From Manis javanica (taxonomy: Eukaryota > Chordata > Mammalia > Pholidota > Manidae), in the NCBI RefSeq assembly GCF_040802235.1, contig NC_133167.1, positions 16,298,501 through 16,362,500 of the forward strand: DNA of 64,000 nucleotides, written 5' to 3'. Below are positions 46,829-59,610 of the stretch, in pieces. The notes under the pieces were generated by a model. It ran no database searches and was not told where the DNA came from. It was given only the letters and a program-made list of their open reading frames with translations. The first letter of the stretch is position 1. The number at the start of each line of letters is the position of its first letter. A program made the translations under genes and the position numbers.

Positions 46829-47182
46829 CATGGACCAAATCATGTCTTCCTGAGTCAAGCCCTAACCCCCAATGTGACTGCATCAGAGACAGGACCTAGA
46901 AGGAGGTAGTTAAGATGAAATGAGGCCATAAGGGTGGGGCCCTAATTTTATAGTGTCCTTATAAGAAGAGGAAGAAACACCAGAGATTTCTCTCTTCCTG
47001 TGTGCAAAAAAAGAGGCTACGAAAGGGCACAGCAAGAAGATGGCCGTCTTCAAGCCAGGAACCGAAGTTTCCAGAACCTTGATCATCAGCTTCTAGTCTT
47101 CAGAACTGTAAGAAAATAAATGTCCGCTGTTTAAGCCACCCAGTCTGTGGCCCCTTATGGCGGCCTGATCTGACTCATATGC
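46829..47182 (+). mobile_element. MaLR LTR (MST/MLT1 type)
   Basis: Forward landmarks: 'gtcaagccctaacccccaat', 'gatgaaatgaggccataagg', 'gtggggccctaattttatag', 'tccttataagaagaggaaga', 'acaccagagatttctctctt', 'aagaaaataaatgtccgctg', 'ttaagccacccagtctgtgg'. It is a solo LTR with an 'aataaa' signal near the end. Confidence 0.9.
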
Positions 47183-50100
47183 TTCTGCCTGAGGGACGGA
47201 GATGAACTGGGTCAGTCAACAGATGGGGATTAACTAGTCTTCTAGGTTCTGGGTTTCTGGCAGGACAAACGACAGCTGTTCCCAGCAAGGGTGGGGCAGC
47301 CTCCTCACAATACCTCTATCCCATGGGCGCTAGAATCCACATTCTTTTTCCTAAAACACAGTTTCCAGACCCATGTGGCTGCACCTTCCTCAGAGTGGGT
47401 AGGCGCAGCAGCTCTTTCCAGGGGAGGCAGGCAGTGAGCAGACCACTTCCCTCTCCCTCCCTAATGCTGCTGCAGCCGTAATCCAGGCGCAGTGCCACGG
47501 GGTGCAGACTGGACCTCTCAAGAAATAAGAGGAGGATGCTGCGGAGACATCGCCCCTCACAGATCAACCCACCAAGGGAGGGCAGCCCTGATGGGCTTGC
47601 AGACATCGAATGGTTTCTTGGGCCGAAAAGGACCAGTGAAGAGTCTAATGCTTGGGGCAGGGACAATGTCAAGGGACAGTCACCCCAGGAAACCAGAGGA
47701 GGCGGGAAAAGGAAAATGGGGTATTTTTAAAGGAAATTTAGGGTAGTGTGGGCTTAAAGAAAGGAATCAGACTGTGCCTGAAAGCTGAAACAATTTGCCT
47801 GTCTTTTGAACAAACTCTGCTTAAAATTAAGAGCAGAAATCTGTATTTGATAAAAAAACAAACAAACAAAAAGAAACCCTTTTGTTTCAAAGCTTTTGAA
47901 GAAGGAGGAGAAGGAAGTCAGGCTAGTTACCTTTTTTTTTCCTAGTAAATACTTGCATCAAAAAATTCCAAAATGTGTCACTGTTAAAATAAGGTGAGGT
48001 GGGTATTTTGAAGGGGTACTAAGAGAGCATACAAGCTGTGGAGTACTAGTAAACTGACAGGGAACAGGCCTGATTTGTGTGCCAATTCCTATGTTGTAAA
48101 TATTCCCACCAAGGCTGATTTCAAGCTAACCAGTAGTTTAAAAATCAGCTTGCAAAATTGCTGCCCATTTATCCAGTTTCTGGCAAGCCGGCACCAGCTG
48201 GCCCTAGTATAGTCCTGTAGGGCATGGTGTAGCAAGTGACCCAGCACAGAACCAGCTGTAAGGGCCAGAGGCCCAGTGAACGAAAGAGGACCCAGGGGAT
48301 GATGTCAAGAACAGAAGCAGATTTTTCTCTCCAGGATGCATAGCCTCACATGCATGAATGGAAGTCCACTGTCATGGTCACTGGCTACCCCACTTCCCAG
48401 AAGGGACAAGTGCCCCTCTGTTCTTTAGGAGGCACCATCTCATCCCTGAGACACTACAATCGCACAGCCTGGAGCCCCAGGGAAGAGAAGCAGCCACAGA
48501 GAATCCCCAAACGCACCACACTCTTAAACTCTAAAATGCCAGCAAGAACTTCCATTAGCAGAGAAAAAGAAAAGAAAGGGAAGGAAGGGTGGAAATTTCA
48601 TGTAGAAAATCTCTTCAAGCATTTTAAAACCAGGAAGCCCAATGTTTCCCAAAGAGTCCAAGAAAATGACTATAATTTCCCCCATAAAGGGAACAAGAGA
48701 AAAGGATTCCTGAATCCTTTGGCCAAACATGGGGCTGAGTGTCTCCCACTCCAAAAAGCAACAGGGTGGGGGCAATTCCATCAGCCTCCTGCCCCTGACC
48801 TTCTGTCAGTGATACTTACAGACTGACCCATACTCTGGACACTCATGAATAATCATCCACTTAGAACCTCATTCTGTCATCCACTGTTAGTCTTCAACTG
48901 AACTACAAACATATGCTTTTGTTTCCAAAAACAAAATTGAAAGCAGAAACCAGGACTGGACTGGGTTTTTTACCCTCTCTAGCTTACCTTCCAGAACCTG
49001 GCACTGGGCTCCTTGCTCAGTCAATGTCCAATACACCCTCATCCTATTGAATTCTTTCTCTTTTCCCCACAGAAACTCACCAGGGGATTCTCTCTGAGGG
49101 CTGTGCCAGTCACCTCCAGCGGGGTATGACAACCTATTCTTTAAGGCCCATGAGTCAGAGGACTGGGCAGAATTTGAGCTGGCTCCAGCAAGCTTTGAAT
49201 AATACTTAATGAAGTGGATTAACTAAAAAATAGGATTATCATACACAGCCTAAAGGTTTTTATTGTATGTATGCAAGTTATGCATGTAAGAGTCCACGTA
49301 GACTATATTTGAACAGTGCTTATGTAAGAAGATACTGCCCGTGTGAATGATGCATCTATTTCCACCAGCCCTCTGGCTGTGCTTCCAGCTGAAAACTCCA
49401 CGGCATTTCCTCAGACTGGGGAACCAGAGCCCAGAAGCCCTTCACTGGGAACGATAAAGGAGAAAGGGTGACCTCTGCTGGTGAAATGAGTTTTTAAAAT
49501 CTGGACATTTTCCCCCGCTGCAAAGAAAAAAAGTGAGGTTAAGACTGTGACAATGTCCTCCCTAAACAAATGACCGTTTTTTTCCCACACTAGTAATTTT
49601 TACAAACTCTTCAGCAAAAGTTCATGGTGCGTTTGGCTCTGGAACTCTTTAACGCTGTGTAGAAATGAATTCAACTAGTTTTTTCTTGTTCGATATTCTT
49701 TAGAAAAAAAAAATGCTTTCGTGTGGAACTTGATCATTTTATTTGTTTGTTTTTTCTTTTTTCGGTATTTCATAAATTAAACGAAGAATTTTCAATTGAT
49801 TCTGAAATGTAGGAACTAATTAGAATAAATGAAAGTGCGGCCCCCAGATGTCTCATAAAATTTACATTTATTTGTTGGGCAAATTCACAGTTAGGAATTA
49901 AAAACTAAACATTTTCAAAGTTGTCTCTCCATTTTTGCAGTTCATTGAAATACTTGAAGTAAGTTACTTTGTTTATTTGCAATGCTCAAAATAAAATCAT
50001 TTCCACAGCATGCTCACTGTGTTGCTAGATTTTGCGTCTCTGTCTTTCATCACCTTTGACAAGCAAAAAACATGTGTTGGGCTACTGAGTCTCTAGCAGT

Positions 50101-51175
50101 ATTCAATTATTAGTCAGACTTTCCCTAATCGTAGACATCACTTTAGGCTTTAGCTTTGCCAATTTAAAGCAGAACACTTCAAGTTTTCCCAGAGAAAAGC
50201 TGGGCAAGATCTTTTAAAAATCTGATTTTGTTAATTGCCTAATGCTGCTGCACACATAATTATGATGTATGTGTAATCAGACTTGGGAGGGGAGGAAAAA
50301 GAAGAGAGGGCATGTGGGAAAGAAACTTAGAACCCTATTCAGAGTAACGTAAGCTGGATTATATTTTGGGGGAACCATATTCTTTTGGGAACCATAACAA
50401 TAAAAGATATCAGTATCTGGTATAATGGAACCCATGCTCTATCTTTACTAATAAAATATAATATTCAAATTAAGTAAAGTATTTAAATGCATGTTTGTAT
50501 GTCTTACATAATAAAAAAAGTTGGATTTCTGTCAGATAGTTTTCTTAAGCCAGTGCACTCTTTCCCCAAGCTTCTTTTTGGTCCAACAAGAGGCAAGACA
50601 ATTCCAGGGTCAACACCTCTTTGGAAATCTGGCAGAGTGGCCGGAGAAGGAGAAAGAGTAAACTTAATAATATTGGTTGGGCCGCTGTCCTGGACCTAAA
50701 CTGCAGTGGGCAAAGAGAAAAATAGTAGTAGAAACAGTTCAAGTCGGCTTCATTCTCAGCACAGAACATGACCTCGGTAGCCCCTTGCTTTTTTTATATC
50801 ATATAATAAATGCATTCACTCTTTTCTAATACCGAGATGTGAAATTCCTTGAAGGCAATTTATAGTTTTTCCAGCTAGGTTTTTGTTATATTTTTTTTCT
50901 AAAAGTAGACCTTACATTAAGAAATTATTAAATACTAAATGTTAGCATTTATTTGCTGGTGCACTTACTTTAAAAAAAAAACATAAGACTTAAAAATTCA
51001 AGTAGTTGAACTTAGTATTTATGGAAAGAAATAGTAATAAGGGAAGAAATATTTTTCCAAAACTATATATATTTCTTAACCAAAGAACACTTTACAGGTG
51101 CAACCATCGATATTAACATTTAATAGATATTCATCAATTAAGGTGATCTCTTCAAATGTCCAAGGCATTTCTCTC
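47183..51175. other. Long unique region without a recognised gene
   Basis: This is the longest repeat-poor stretch in the window. A 158-codon frame at 48,350-48,826 has no recognised domain. The part 49,560-50,060 is very AT-rich with dense homeodomain-like cores ('caattgat', 'ctaattagaa', 'ttgattct', 'gtttatttgc'). Candidate regulatory DNA is discussed in the findings. Confidence 0.4.
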
Positions 51176-51179
51176 ATTT

Positions 51180-51440
51180 GACTGATATTTATTAAGCACC
51201 TGCTATATGCCACACACATTGTGCTGGGCATTAGGAAGACAATGGCCCATAGAGTCTGACACCTTTCTAGCCTTTCTGGAGCTTACAATATCATGGAGGA
51301 GCCAGACACCCATCAACTGTTCATACCAGTAAATATAAAACTACGAGAGTGATAAGTGCTACAACCTAGAGGTAGATGGTGCTACCAGAGTGCTGTTTTT
51401 CTTAAACTAAAGAATTCTGTTTTAAAAATCCATCTGCATA
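51180..51440 (+). mobile_element. Ancient interspersed repeat, family not assigned
   Basis: It has 'atttattaagcacctgctat', 'gtgctgggcattaggaagac', 'ctggagcttacaatatcatg' and 'agagtgataagtgctac'. These are words of the same old family as 9,075 and 63,540. Confidence 0.5.
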
Positions 51441-51610
51441 GGAGGCAAATCCAGGGTTGCTGATTCTGGCCTAGGGCAGAGAAAGCTCAAAGCAAAGAGC
51501 CAAAATCAACATTTTATAGGCACAACATGACCAAACAAACTCTGAGGTACTTGGTCAAAAAGGTGCCTGATTCAATTTAAATACATTTGTTCAGCATCTA
51601 TGCTTTGTAA

Positions 51611-51795
51611 AAACTGTGCTTCTCAAACTTTAATATGCATGATAATTACTTGGGAATCTTGTTCAAATACAGATTCTGAATCTGCAGGTCCAGGGTGGGG
51701 ACCTGAGATTCTGCATGTGTAACGAGTCCCAAGTGACACTCATTCTCCTGATCCATTGATCATACCCTCAGTAGCTCCAGCTCAGGAAAGGTGCT
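51611..51795 (+). mobile_element. MER5A hAT-Charlie MITE fossil
   Basis: 'gtgcttctcaaactttaata', 'tgcatgataattacttggga', 'atctgcaggtccagggtggg' and 'gagattctgcatgtgtaacg' follow the MER5A order. Confidence 0.85.
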
Positions 51796-52059
51796 AAACC
51801 AGCAGGACTGCTGGATCCCCACCCTTATTCCCTCACCGCCATCAACCCCACAAGAATAGAAAAGGAAAAAGGAAAACATTGTGAGTGACTCCTGAGTTTA
51901 CTGAGGCTGCTTTGGAGTGGTGTTTGTGGAGCACTGGGGGTCTGCCTTTCCCCGTTATGCACGACCTGACCAAGCCGCCAGTACCCTAGAAAAAAAGTGA
52001 CCACACAAAACAAAATTACAAGATTTTTGAGGACCACAGCCATATCAAAATGAAGCTAA

Positions 52060-53460
52060 CCTCCTGGATTAGAGATTCCAACAAAAGCAGAAATATTAAA
52101 ACACATGGGCCAATTATTTAATCAGCCTGATAAATGTATTAAAAATACGAGAAAGAATTAATGATAAGAAGCAATAAGACATAAGAAGAATCAAACAGAA
52201 ATATTAGTAATAAAATATAATAATAGAAATAGAGAGCAGGCTTGATACCACTGAAGAACAAATTAGTGGACTGGGGAATCAGAATGAAGAAATATCTCAG
52301 AAGGAAGAAGAAAAGGAAAAAGAAATAGACAATATAAAAGAAAAGCTAAGAGATAAGGAGTATAGACATTGAGGTACTAATATCTAGATAATAAGAGCTC
52401 CATTAAAGAAAGAAAGAAAGAAAAATGGAAAGGAAGAAAAATTTGAGGATATAATAGAGATCAATTTTTATGCATTAAAAAAAGAAATACATATCAGAAA
52501 AACATACACCTAGACGTATTATAAAATTTAAGAATATTTTTAACAGTTCTAAAAGCTGTAACAGAAAAAGCAGATCACATACAAAAGAATAAAAATCAGA
52601 TTAACATCAGCAATATTAGATGCAAAAAAAAAGATGGAGTAGAGTTTTCACAGAATTTAAGGAAACAGAATTTAGAACCTAATATTTTATACTCAACCAA
52701 ACTATCATTCAAATATTAGAGCCAAACAAAAATATTCTCCCATATACAAGACATACTACAGGAAGATTTGCATTATAAATAGTTTTGGTTGATATTTCAA
52801 ATATTAGTACCAGGGAGAAAAATATCTAAGACATTCTGCAAGAGATTTGTGGAATAAGGATGATGAAATCACTTGCAAAACTTTCTTATTGCTTAAAAAA
52901 GCAAGTTAAAGCCAAAGAAAAACAGAATCTGCCTCTAAAGCAATACAGAATTAAAAGCCTTGGTTATATCAACATAATAGGAGTGAATGGAGGAGAAAGC
53001 AGGGTATCCTAAATATTCATGTCAGGCAAAATAAGGGCTATACAGATATAGCATTAAAACTAAAAGTAAGGAATATAAAAGAAGGCTCTGTAAAAATGGC
53101 AAAAACTGAAAAACTAAGAGGATAAAATAGGTCTATGTGTGTCATTTATTATAACACAGGTAGATGGACTGAGCTCACTAGTTAAAGACAAGGGCTGACA
53201 TATTAGATTTATTTTTTAAATGCTGAAATGTGCTTTTTACCATAGACATCCTTCAAATACTAGGATACGCAAAGGCTGAAAAAAAAAGAATGAAAAGAAA
53301 CATATTAGGCAAACATTAACCAAAAGAAAAGAAATCTGACTCACCTATATAGATTTCAGAAAAGATTGTCTTTAATTAAAGAGCATTATTAGACATAGAG
53401 TTCCCTGGGACATACAAATTCCACTCCCAGATATAAATCCAAAGGAAAATAGTACGTATG
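52060..53460 (+). mobile_element. Ancient L1/HAL1-like element with an ORF1 relic
   Basis: A-rich, purine-biased sequence resembles L1 ORF1 DNA: 'gaaatatctcagaaggaaga' and neighbours (coiled coil), 'agaaaaagcagatcacatac', 'aacctaatattttatactca', 'caaactatcattcaaatatt'. Fragments of early ORF2 appear near 53,230-53,400. HAL1 elements keep ORF1 and lose most of ORF2, which fits, but an old L1M is possible. The frame is destroyed. Confidence 0.55.
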
Positions 53461-53465
53461 TGCAA

Positions 53466-54012
53466 CAGTGAGGCAGACCGACTCTAAAGCGGTCCCGCTA
53501 TGCCTTCCTGGTGCCTGTATACCTGGGCCATCTCCTCCCCTTGTGTGTGAACAGGACCCACACTTGCTTCAAACAAGTAGAATCTGGCAGAGATGATGGA
53601 TTGTCACTTCTGTCATTATGTTACATAAGATTGTAACATTTGTCATACCAGCAGACTACCTGCCTTGCTGTCTTTGCTGAAGCAGCCATTCTCAGGAGGA
53701 ATTGAGGGTAACCTCCAGCTGACAGCCAGCAAGAAACCAAGGTGCTCAGTCTGACAGCTTGCAAGCACCTGAATCCTGCCAATAACCCCATGAACCTGAA
53801 AGGAAATCCTACCCGGGTCAAGCTCTGAGATGAGGCCACTGCCCTGGCCAACCCCCTGACTGCAATCCTATGAGAACTCGAAGCACAAGACCCAACTAAG
53901 CCATACCGAGATCCTCAACTCACAGAAATTGTGAGATAATAAATGTGTCTTATTTTAAGCCACTAAATTCTTAGTAATACTGTTACATGGCAATAGATGA
54001 AGTAACACAGCA
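53466..54012 (+). mobile_element. MLT1-type LTR inserted in the HAL1/L1M element
   Basis: It runs from 'tgaggcagaccgactctaaa' through 'aaacaagtagaatctggcag' and 'gacccaactaagccatac' to 'gtgagataataaatgtgtct', 'taagccactaaattcttagt' and a closing 'gtaacaca'. Flanks 'gcaacag' and 'gcaagag' look like a short target duplication. L1-type sequence lies on both sides. Confidence 0.85.
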
Positions 54013-54890
54013 AGAGAGAGAGACAAGAATGTCAAGAACAAACAAATAATTTTTAAAAATCTAGAAACAGCCAAATGCCCATCAGTACAAGAGGGGATAA
54101 ATAAGCTGTTATATTAACCAGCTTGAATATTACATCACAGCCAGATGTTACAATATGGATAAATCTTACAATATGAAACTTCGTAAAAAAAAAAAAAAAA
54201 GCCTCACAAGATGACCTCCGCATGATACCCTTTTATAAAGTTAAAAACAAGTAAACCAATTCTTTTTTATTTGTTTCAATCAAAAACAAAATCAAAAACG
54301 TATTACTTACAAAGCTAAATGTCTAAAGTTCTGATAAAAGTAAACATAAAATTCTTACACAGTTACACATAAACTTACCATATGACCCAACAATATCACT
54401 CCTAGGTATTTATTCAAAAGAAATGAAAACATATATCCGCACAAAAACCCATCTGTGAATAACTCCAGCAGCTTTATTTGTAATATGCCAAGAACCGAAA
54501 ACAACCCTCATGTCCTCTAACTATGAAAGGAAAAACAGATTGCAGTCCACCCGTGCAGCAGAGTACCACTCCGCTGACACGTGCAGCAACACAGGCGCAT
54601 CTCAGATGCGTCACTGAGGGAGGGAAGCCAGTGTGATTCCACATTCAGGACTTTCTGGAAGAGGCAGAACTCTGGAGATAAGAAACTAATCAGCCGTTGC
54701 CAGAGACTAGAGATGGAAAAGGAGGAACTGATAACCAAGAGGTACAAGGGCACTTTTTGGAATGACAGACCTGATATATATTCTGATTTGGGCGGTAGCT
54801 ATACAACTGCACTCATTTGTCAAAACTCATAAAATTATACATTGAAAAGGGTGAATATTACTGTATGTAAATTATTCCTCAAGTATATGA
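54013..54890 (+). mobile_element. Ancient L1M 3' regions
   Basis: Two L1-type 3' stretches follow each other. The first has 'agccaaatgcccatcagtac' and 'tggataaatcttacaatatg'. The second has 'catatgacccaacaatatca', 'gaaaacatatatccgcacaa', 'gaggcagaactctggagata', and an end at 'attatacattgaaaagggtg'. An A16 run lies at 54,185-54,200. They may be one element continued plus a second insertion. Confidence 0.65.
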
Positions 54891-56320
54891 TGTGCCTGGT
54901 AATCCCCTGAACCAGGCCCTCCAGCGCTTACTACCTCCTATAAGAAAACAAAAGGAGAAATTGTGTCGTTGGAAATGTTACAGTTAAAATTACTGTAGAG
55001 AATGGCCTTGAAAGGGGAGGGGGGGATGTTTCAACAAAGTGCTGTGTATAAAAAGGAATAAAGGAGTGAATATTGCTTTCTTTGTTTTGTTGATGGAGGA
55101 TGTTTATGACTTTACAACTGTAAACTTCGTTTTGCTCAAGTCCAGGAGGTACTGAGTCATTGCCCGACCACCTGCAGTACAGGGGGGTACCCCTCCCCAG
55201 ATCAGCAACTCTATTTGGTCCAGATTCACTTTGCCTTGGAATGCCCCATAAATGGCCCATTAACAGCCCACAAAGAGATTAAGAAACAATTCCATTTAAG
55301 AGAGTGCACAGTTTAACAAAACGATCCTTGAATCAGAATGTTCCGCTTCTGCTATCTTTTATGAACCAAAGGAGCCGTGGTTTTGAGGTCACAGTCAGCC
55401 TGACCATATTTTGTTCTTATCTCCGTATTTTCTACTCCATAATGAAATTTAAATAGCTTGCTATCACTAAGTAAATAATCGGCGCCATAACAGCCTTCTG
55501 GAAGCTTTTAATTGTGTCAAACCAGCTCTTCAATTCTAAACATTCCTTACAACCAAATGATATTTAGAGCTTTGGGTGTCTTGGCAGATGGAGATAGGAA
55601 CACAAAATGGGCTAAGAAGAGCAGAACTTCCCATTAATTGTGGCAGCACTCCTTTACTCAAAAGATCGTAAAATGCCTGAGGTCACGTCTTTAACTTGGT
55701 GTGTGTCAGGGATGGTGGGGTGGTGGCAGCGGGGTGGGGGGTTCTGACCAAGAAGCAGAGTCTGGGTTTTAGTCCCTTTTGGGCTCTCTCCCAGCTTCAT
55801 GATTTGGAACATGGCACTAAATAACCTCTTGGGGCTTCATTATCTTCCGTGTTCACCTGACTCTGTAGCCAGGGTGTCCCCTTCCCACTGCCCCAGACCA
55901 AGTGCTCTGGTGGGCAATAGGCTTGCACCAAAGTTCCAGAATGGGAACTCCCCATTCACCAAACAGTCATATGTCCAGAGATCTGCTTTGTTCTAGGGAC
56001 ATTACAGAGATGTGTACCCACAGGGGTGCCAAACTATGTGGCATGCAAAAAGCCTCCAGGCTGCTGCTGCCAGCCCATGTAACCCAAAATAAGGGGATTC
56101 CCTGGTCAGGTATGATGGGAAACACCGGTGAAACAAATCAGATTTCTGTACCACGGGACTTTTTTCGCTCATGTGCTTGGAGACTTCCCTAGAAGTGGGT
56201 ACCAAAGTATTTAACCAAGGAAACCCTTTTTCAAAGATCAACACTCAGGGCTGTCATACTCTAAAAACACTGGTACAAATTTATGAATTTATGATGCTGT
56301 CTGTTTATTTTTCATCCATT
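54891..56320. other. Unique sequence with a possible conserved block
   Basis: No gene is supported. From about 55,265 to 55,600 the DNA is AT-rich, free of repeats and rich in factor-like words ('gtaaataatcggcgccataa', 'cttttaattgtgtcaaa'). Confidence 0.35.
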
Positions 56321-56324
56321 ATCC

Positions 56325-56500
56325 TCTAATCAGGAGATACTCAACCCTGGCTGCAGAACGCATCACTGGGGACCATTACCTGGGCCTCATCCTTAGAGAT
56401 TTGGCTTTAATTGGTCTGAGGGGTGGGGCCTGGACACACCTTATTTTCAGCTTCCCTAGTGGTCTTAGCACAGCCAGTGTGTAGAACCACTCACTCAGGG
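56325..56500 (+). mobile_element. MER5A-like MITE fossil
   Basis: 'gagatactcaaccctggctg', 'cattacctgggcctcatcct', 'ggtctgaggggtggggcctg', and the closing 'tgtgtagaaccactca' follow the MER5A order. Confidence 0.75.
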
Positions 56501-56899
56501 ACTCGGGGAAGATGTCTCCTCTTCCCATGCCTACTGTAGGGCATTAAGGGGGTGTGAATGGTCACCCCCAGGGCAGTGTGGGAAGCAAAGCCAAAGAAGG
56601 GTTCACCTGTCCCCCCAGAGTCAAAACCACAAGATCAAGAGACCCTGCCTACTGGGAGAATCTCCTTGGAAAATAATGAATGAGTAATGCTGCATTTCCT
56701 AACAGTTGCTTACTCAATTGGGATTCCAGCCTAATCATCTCTTTAAAAACCCTGTGGATTTTGCCTTTCAAAATGGAAATAACTTCACTGATTTTCTAGT
56801 TGTAAATTTAATGCCTGCTCATTGTTGGGGGGAGAAAAAAACAAATAAAAGTGTAAAGCAGAAAATAAACAATTGTTCTTAATCCCCACCCCACCCCCT
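56501..56899. other. Unique sequence, no gene recognised
   Basis: No repeat family or exon is seen in this stretch. Confidence 0.35.
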
Positions 56900-57195
56900 T
56901 CACTATGAGCATTTGTGTTCACTTTTAGACCTTTGTATGTTTTTAATATTGTTTTGTATCTGGCATTTTACCTATCAAAATATCTCTTGAATGTACTTAC
57001 ATCCCAATATAAATAAAACTATACTATCATTTTAATGGTCCTATCATATTCTGTATAAAGCAGAAATTATTTAAATGATCCCCATGTTCAGCTACTCATG
57101 TGTCCAGTGAAGGGAAAGATATTGTTGCACATGTATCTGATTGCTTCCTGAGAATAAATTCTTACAAGTGGAATTGCTCATCCAAATCTGCAGCC
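56900..57195 (-). mobile_element. Ancient L1M 3' end
   Basis: The plus strand reads as the complement of old L1 3' ends: 'tcctatcatattctgtataa', 'agaaattatttaaatgatcc', 'attgttgcacatgtatctga', 'ttcttacaagtggaattgct'. It is the only L1 fossil in the window clearly on the minus strand. Confidence 0.7.
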
Positions 57196-57299
57196 AACTG
57201 AACCCACTTAGCTAGGCCACCATGTCCATTTACCCATCCAAGGGAGCTAATCTCCCCTCTCATTTCCCAACCCTACCTCTTCCAGCCTTCTCCACCCTC

Positions 57300-57403
57300 T
57301 GACCCTGTTTAAAAAGTATTTTCTACTTGCCATTAGCCCAAGTACCTCCACCTTTTATTAAGTCTCCTTCAAGCTTTATTTCTTAAAGTCAATATTTTAC
57401 TCT
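57300..57403 (+). mobile_element. L2 LINE 3' fragment (target of L1 copy C)
   Basis: 'tctccttcaagctttatttc' and 'agaaagccttcctggaga' are L2 3' wording. The L1 copy C broke it, and its target duplication is part of this L2 sequence. Confidence 0.5.
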
Positions 57404-57417
57404 AGAAAGCCTTCCTG
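57404..57417. repeat. Left target-site duplication of L1 copy C
   Basis: 'agaaagccttcctg' recurs as 'agaaagccttcgtg' at 62,843-62,856, directly after the A-rich end. This shows that the whole 57.4-62.84 kb unit, including the inverted piece, went in between these sites. Confidence 0.82.
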
Positions 57418-57492
57418 GAGATGGGGGGAAAAAAAGATGTCAGAGTAGTAAGGCAAGGAGGAAACCTCTCGCTCTCTCACTCTCTTTCACAT

Positions 57493-57493
<1 letters not shown>

Positions 57494-57525
<32 letters not shown>
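57494..57525 (+). repeat. (AC)16 microsatellite in the L1 5'UTR
   Basis: A pure AC run sits about 65 bp inside the L1 5' end, after a 'ctctcgctctctcac' pyrimidine stretch. Copy B lacks it at the same place, so it probably expanded after insertion. Confidence 0.95.
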
Positions 57526-57526
<1 letters not shown>

Positions 57527-58762
57527 GGGAAGCAACTACAGCAAATACAACTAAACCAGAAAATGACCTGAAGACTTAAGAACAGACCACCAACACCTGG
57601 TGAAGAAGAGGAGCCCATACAGACAAGGGTAAACGGCAGAGCTGCAATCAAGCAGAACCCAAGCCCTTCTCCCACCCCAACCCCCAGGCAGGAGGAAGAA
57701 AAACAGACCAGGAAGCTGATAGGAGCTCAGGAACTCTGCACACCTGGCCCTGGGGATCTGCTCTGAGAGCATGAGTCCACATTGCATTGAGTTCTGGTGA
57801 TTAGCGGGACTGGACAGCTGGAGCATTCTAGAAGGATGAGACTCCAGCCATTTGCAGAGGACTGAGACCCAAAACAGACCAGCAGCTTGAAAGATTTGCC
57901 AGCAGCAGGAGGGGTGCCAGAGGGGTGAGGGATGGATGGAGCTCTCTCCACAGGAGAAAGGGCAGGTGGACAGTAACTCCTCAGACCTCCCTCAGCACAA
58001 TTCGTGTACTATCAGGATTCCCAGACACTCCATCCCCCTTCCTGATGGCTCAGCCCCAAGGAGCTTCCTGTGTAACACAGCATGCCAGCCCACTCAGCCC
58101 AGCAGTGTCGGTGCTTGTCAGGCAGAAGGAGGCTTTCCCAGCTTTCTCAGCCCTGTCCAGTCCAATTAGAGAGATGCCCACAGGAGCACTGCCAAGCTCT
58201 TCTTCCTCCCTGCAGGCAGTCAAGCCCAGTGCTGCGCACCTCACCACCGCCAGGAGCCACCCTCTCAACTTGCTGTAGCAGCTACACACCCAACCATCAC
58301 AGCACAAGTCAATGCACCCAGTGCCCCGCATGCCCTCCTACCATGCGACTCACCGCCACTGTGCACCAATGTGCTCTGACACTGTGCAACTGAATGCGTG
58401 ACTGCCATGCCCATCCCGTTAGCCCAGCAGTCCTGCTATTGCCACAGGGTAGGCAGAGGGCAGTCTCACTCACAACAATCCCAGCAGAAGCCATTTCTCT
58501 GGTCACAAATGGCTGGCTGAGGCAAACTGCTGGCCTGAGCAGAATGAGATAAACCACTACTGGCAGACAAAGAGGGGGCCCCACCCATTGCCCACCAACA
58601 TCAACTGGAGCTCTGGCATGAAGGAAAATCAGACACTGAAGAAAGAAGAGTCCTGAGCTTCTGGGCACCACAGGATGCTTTCTTCATAAAGCCATTACTC
58701 TCGACCAGGAAGCATAGCAAATCAATCTAATATAAAGGAAGAAACACAGAAACTCTGACAAA

Positions 58763-59610
58763 ATGAGGAGGCAGAGGAATATGTTCCAAACAAAACTACA
58801 GGAGAAGACACTAGAAAGAGGTCTAAATGAAATGGAGATCAACAGTCTTCTAGATAAAGATTTCAAAGTAGAAGTCATAAATATGCTTACTGAGCTGCAG
58901 AAAAGTATTGAAGATCTCAGGGAGAATTTCAAAACAGAGATACAAGAACTGAAAAAGAGCCACTCAGAGCTGAAGAATACAATGACTGAAATGAAATATA
59001 CAATGGAGGGAATGAAAAATAGAATGCTGCAAGTAGAGGAGACAATGAATGCGATGGGAATTAGAGAATGGGGACACAATGAAGCTGAGGAGCACAGAGG
59101 AAAAAGGATCTCTAGGAATAAAAGAATGATAACAAAGCTGTGTGACCAATCCAAACGAAACAATATTCACAAAATAGGAGTACCAGAAGGACAAGAGAGA
59201 GACAAAGGAATAGAAGGTCTCTTTGAGGAACTAATTTTGAAAACTTCCCCAATCTGGGGAAAGAAATAGGCAGGTCATGGGAGTACACAGAGCCCCTAAC
59301 AAATGGAATCCCAGGAAGGCAAGACCAAGACATATAATAACTAAAATGATAAATATTAAGGTAAGGAGAGAATATTGAAAGCAGCCAGATAGAGGAAAAA
59401 GATTACTTATGAGAGAAATCCCATCAGGCTATCAGCAGACTTCTCAGCAGAAACTTGACAGGCCAGAAGGGAGTGGCATGAAGTATTTAATGTACTGAAA
59501 CAAAAGGATTTTCAACCAAGAATCCTCTACCCAGCAAGATTATCACTCAAATTTGAAGCAGAGATTAAACAGTTCCCAGATAAACCAAGGCTCAAGGAAT
59601 TTATAAGCAC
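58763..59610 (+). pseudogene. L1 ORF1 relic, copy C
   Basis: The first 168 codons (58,763-59,269) are open. They cover the N-terminus, a long coiled coil with clear heptads (about residues 40-105, 'MLTELQKSIEDLRENFKTEI' and 'MKNRMLQVEETMNAM'), and the start of the RRM ('KLCDQSKRNNIHKIGVPEGQ'). A stop after 'IWGKK' and later shifts break it. The C-terminal domain DNA continues to about 59,610. Confidence 0.85.

Noticed and set aside
58309..58671. 120-codon minus-strand frame in the L1 5'UTR of copy C, considered as an antisense ORF0
   Set aside because: No counterpart is seen at the matching place in copy B, so there is no support for a conserved antisense ORF.
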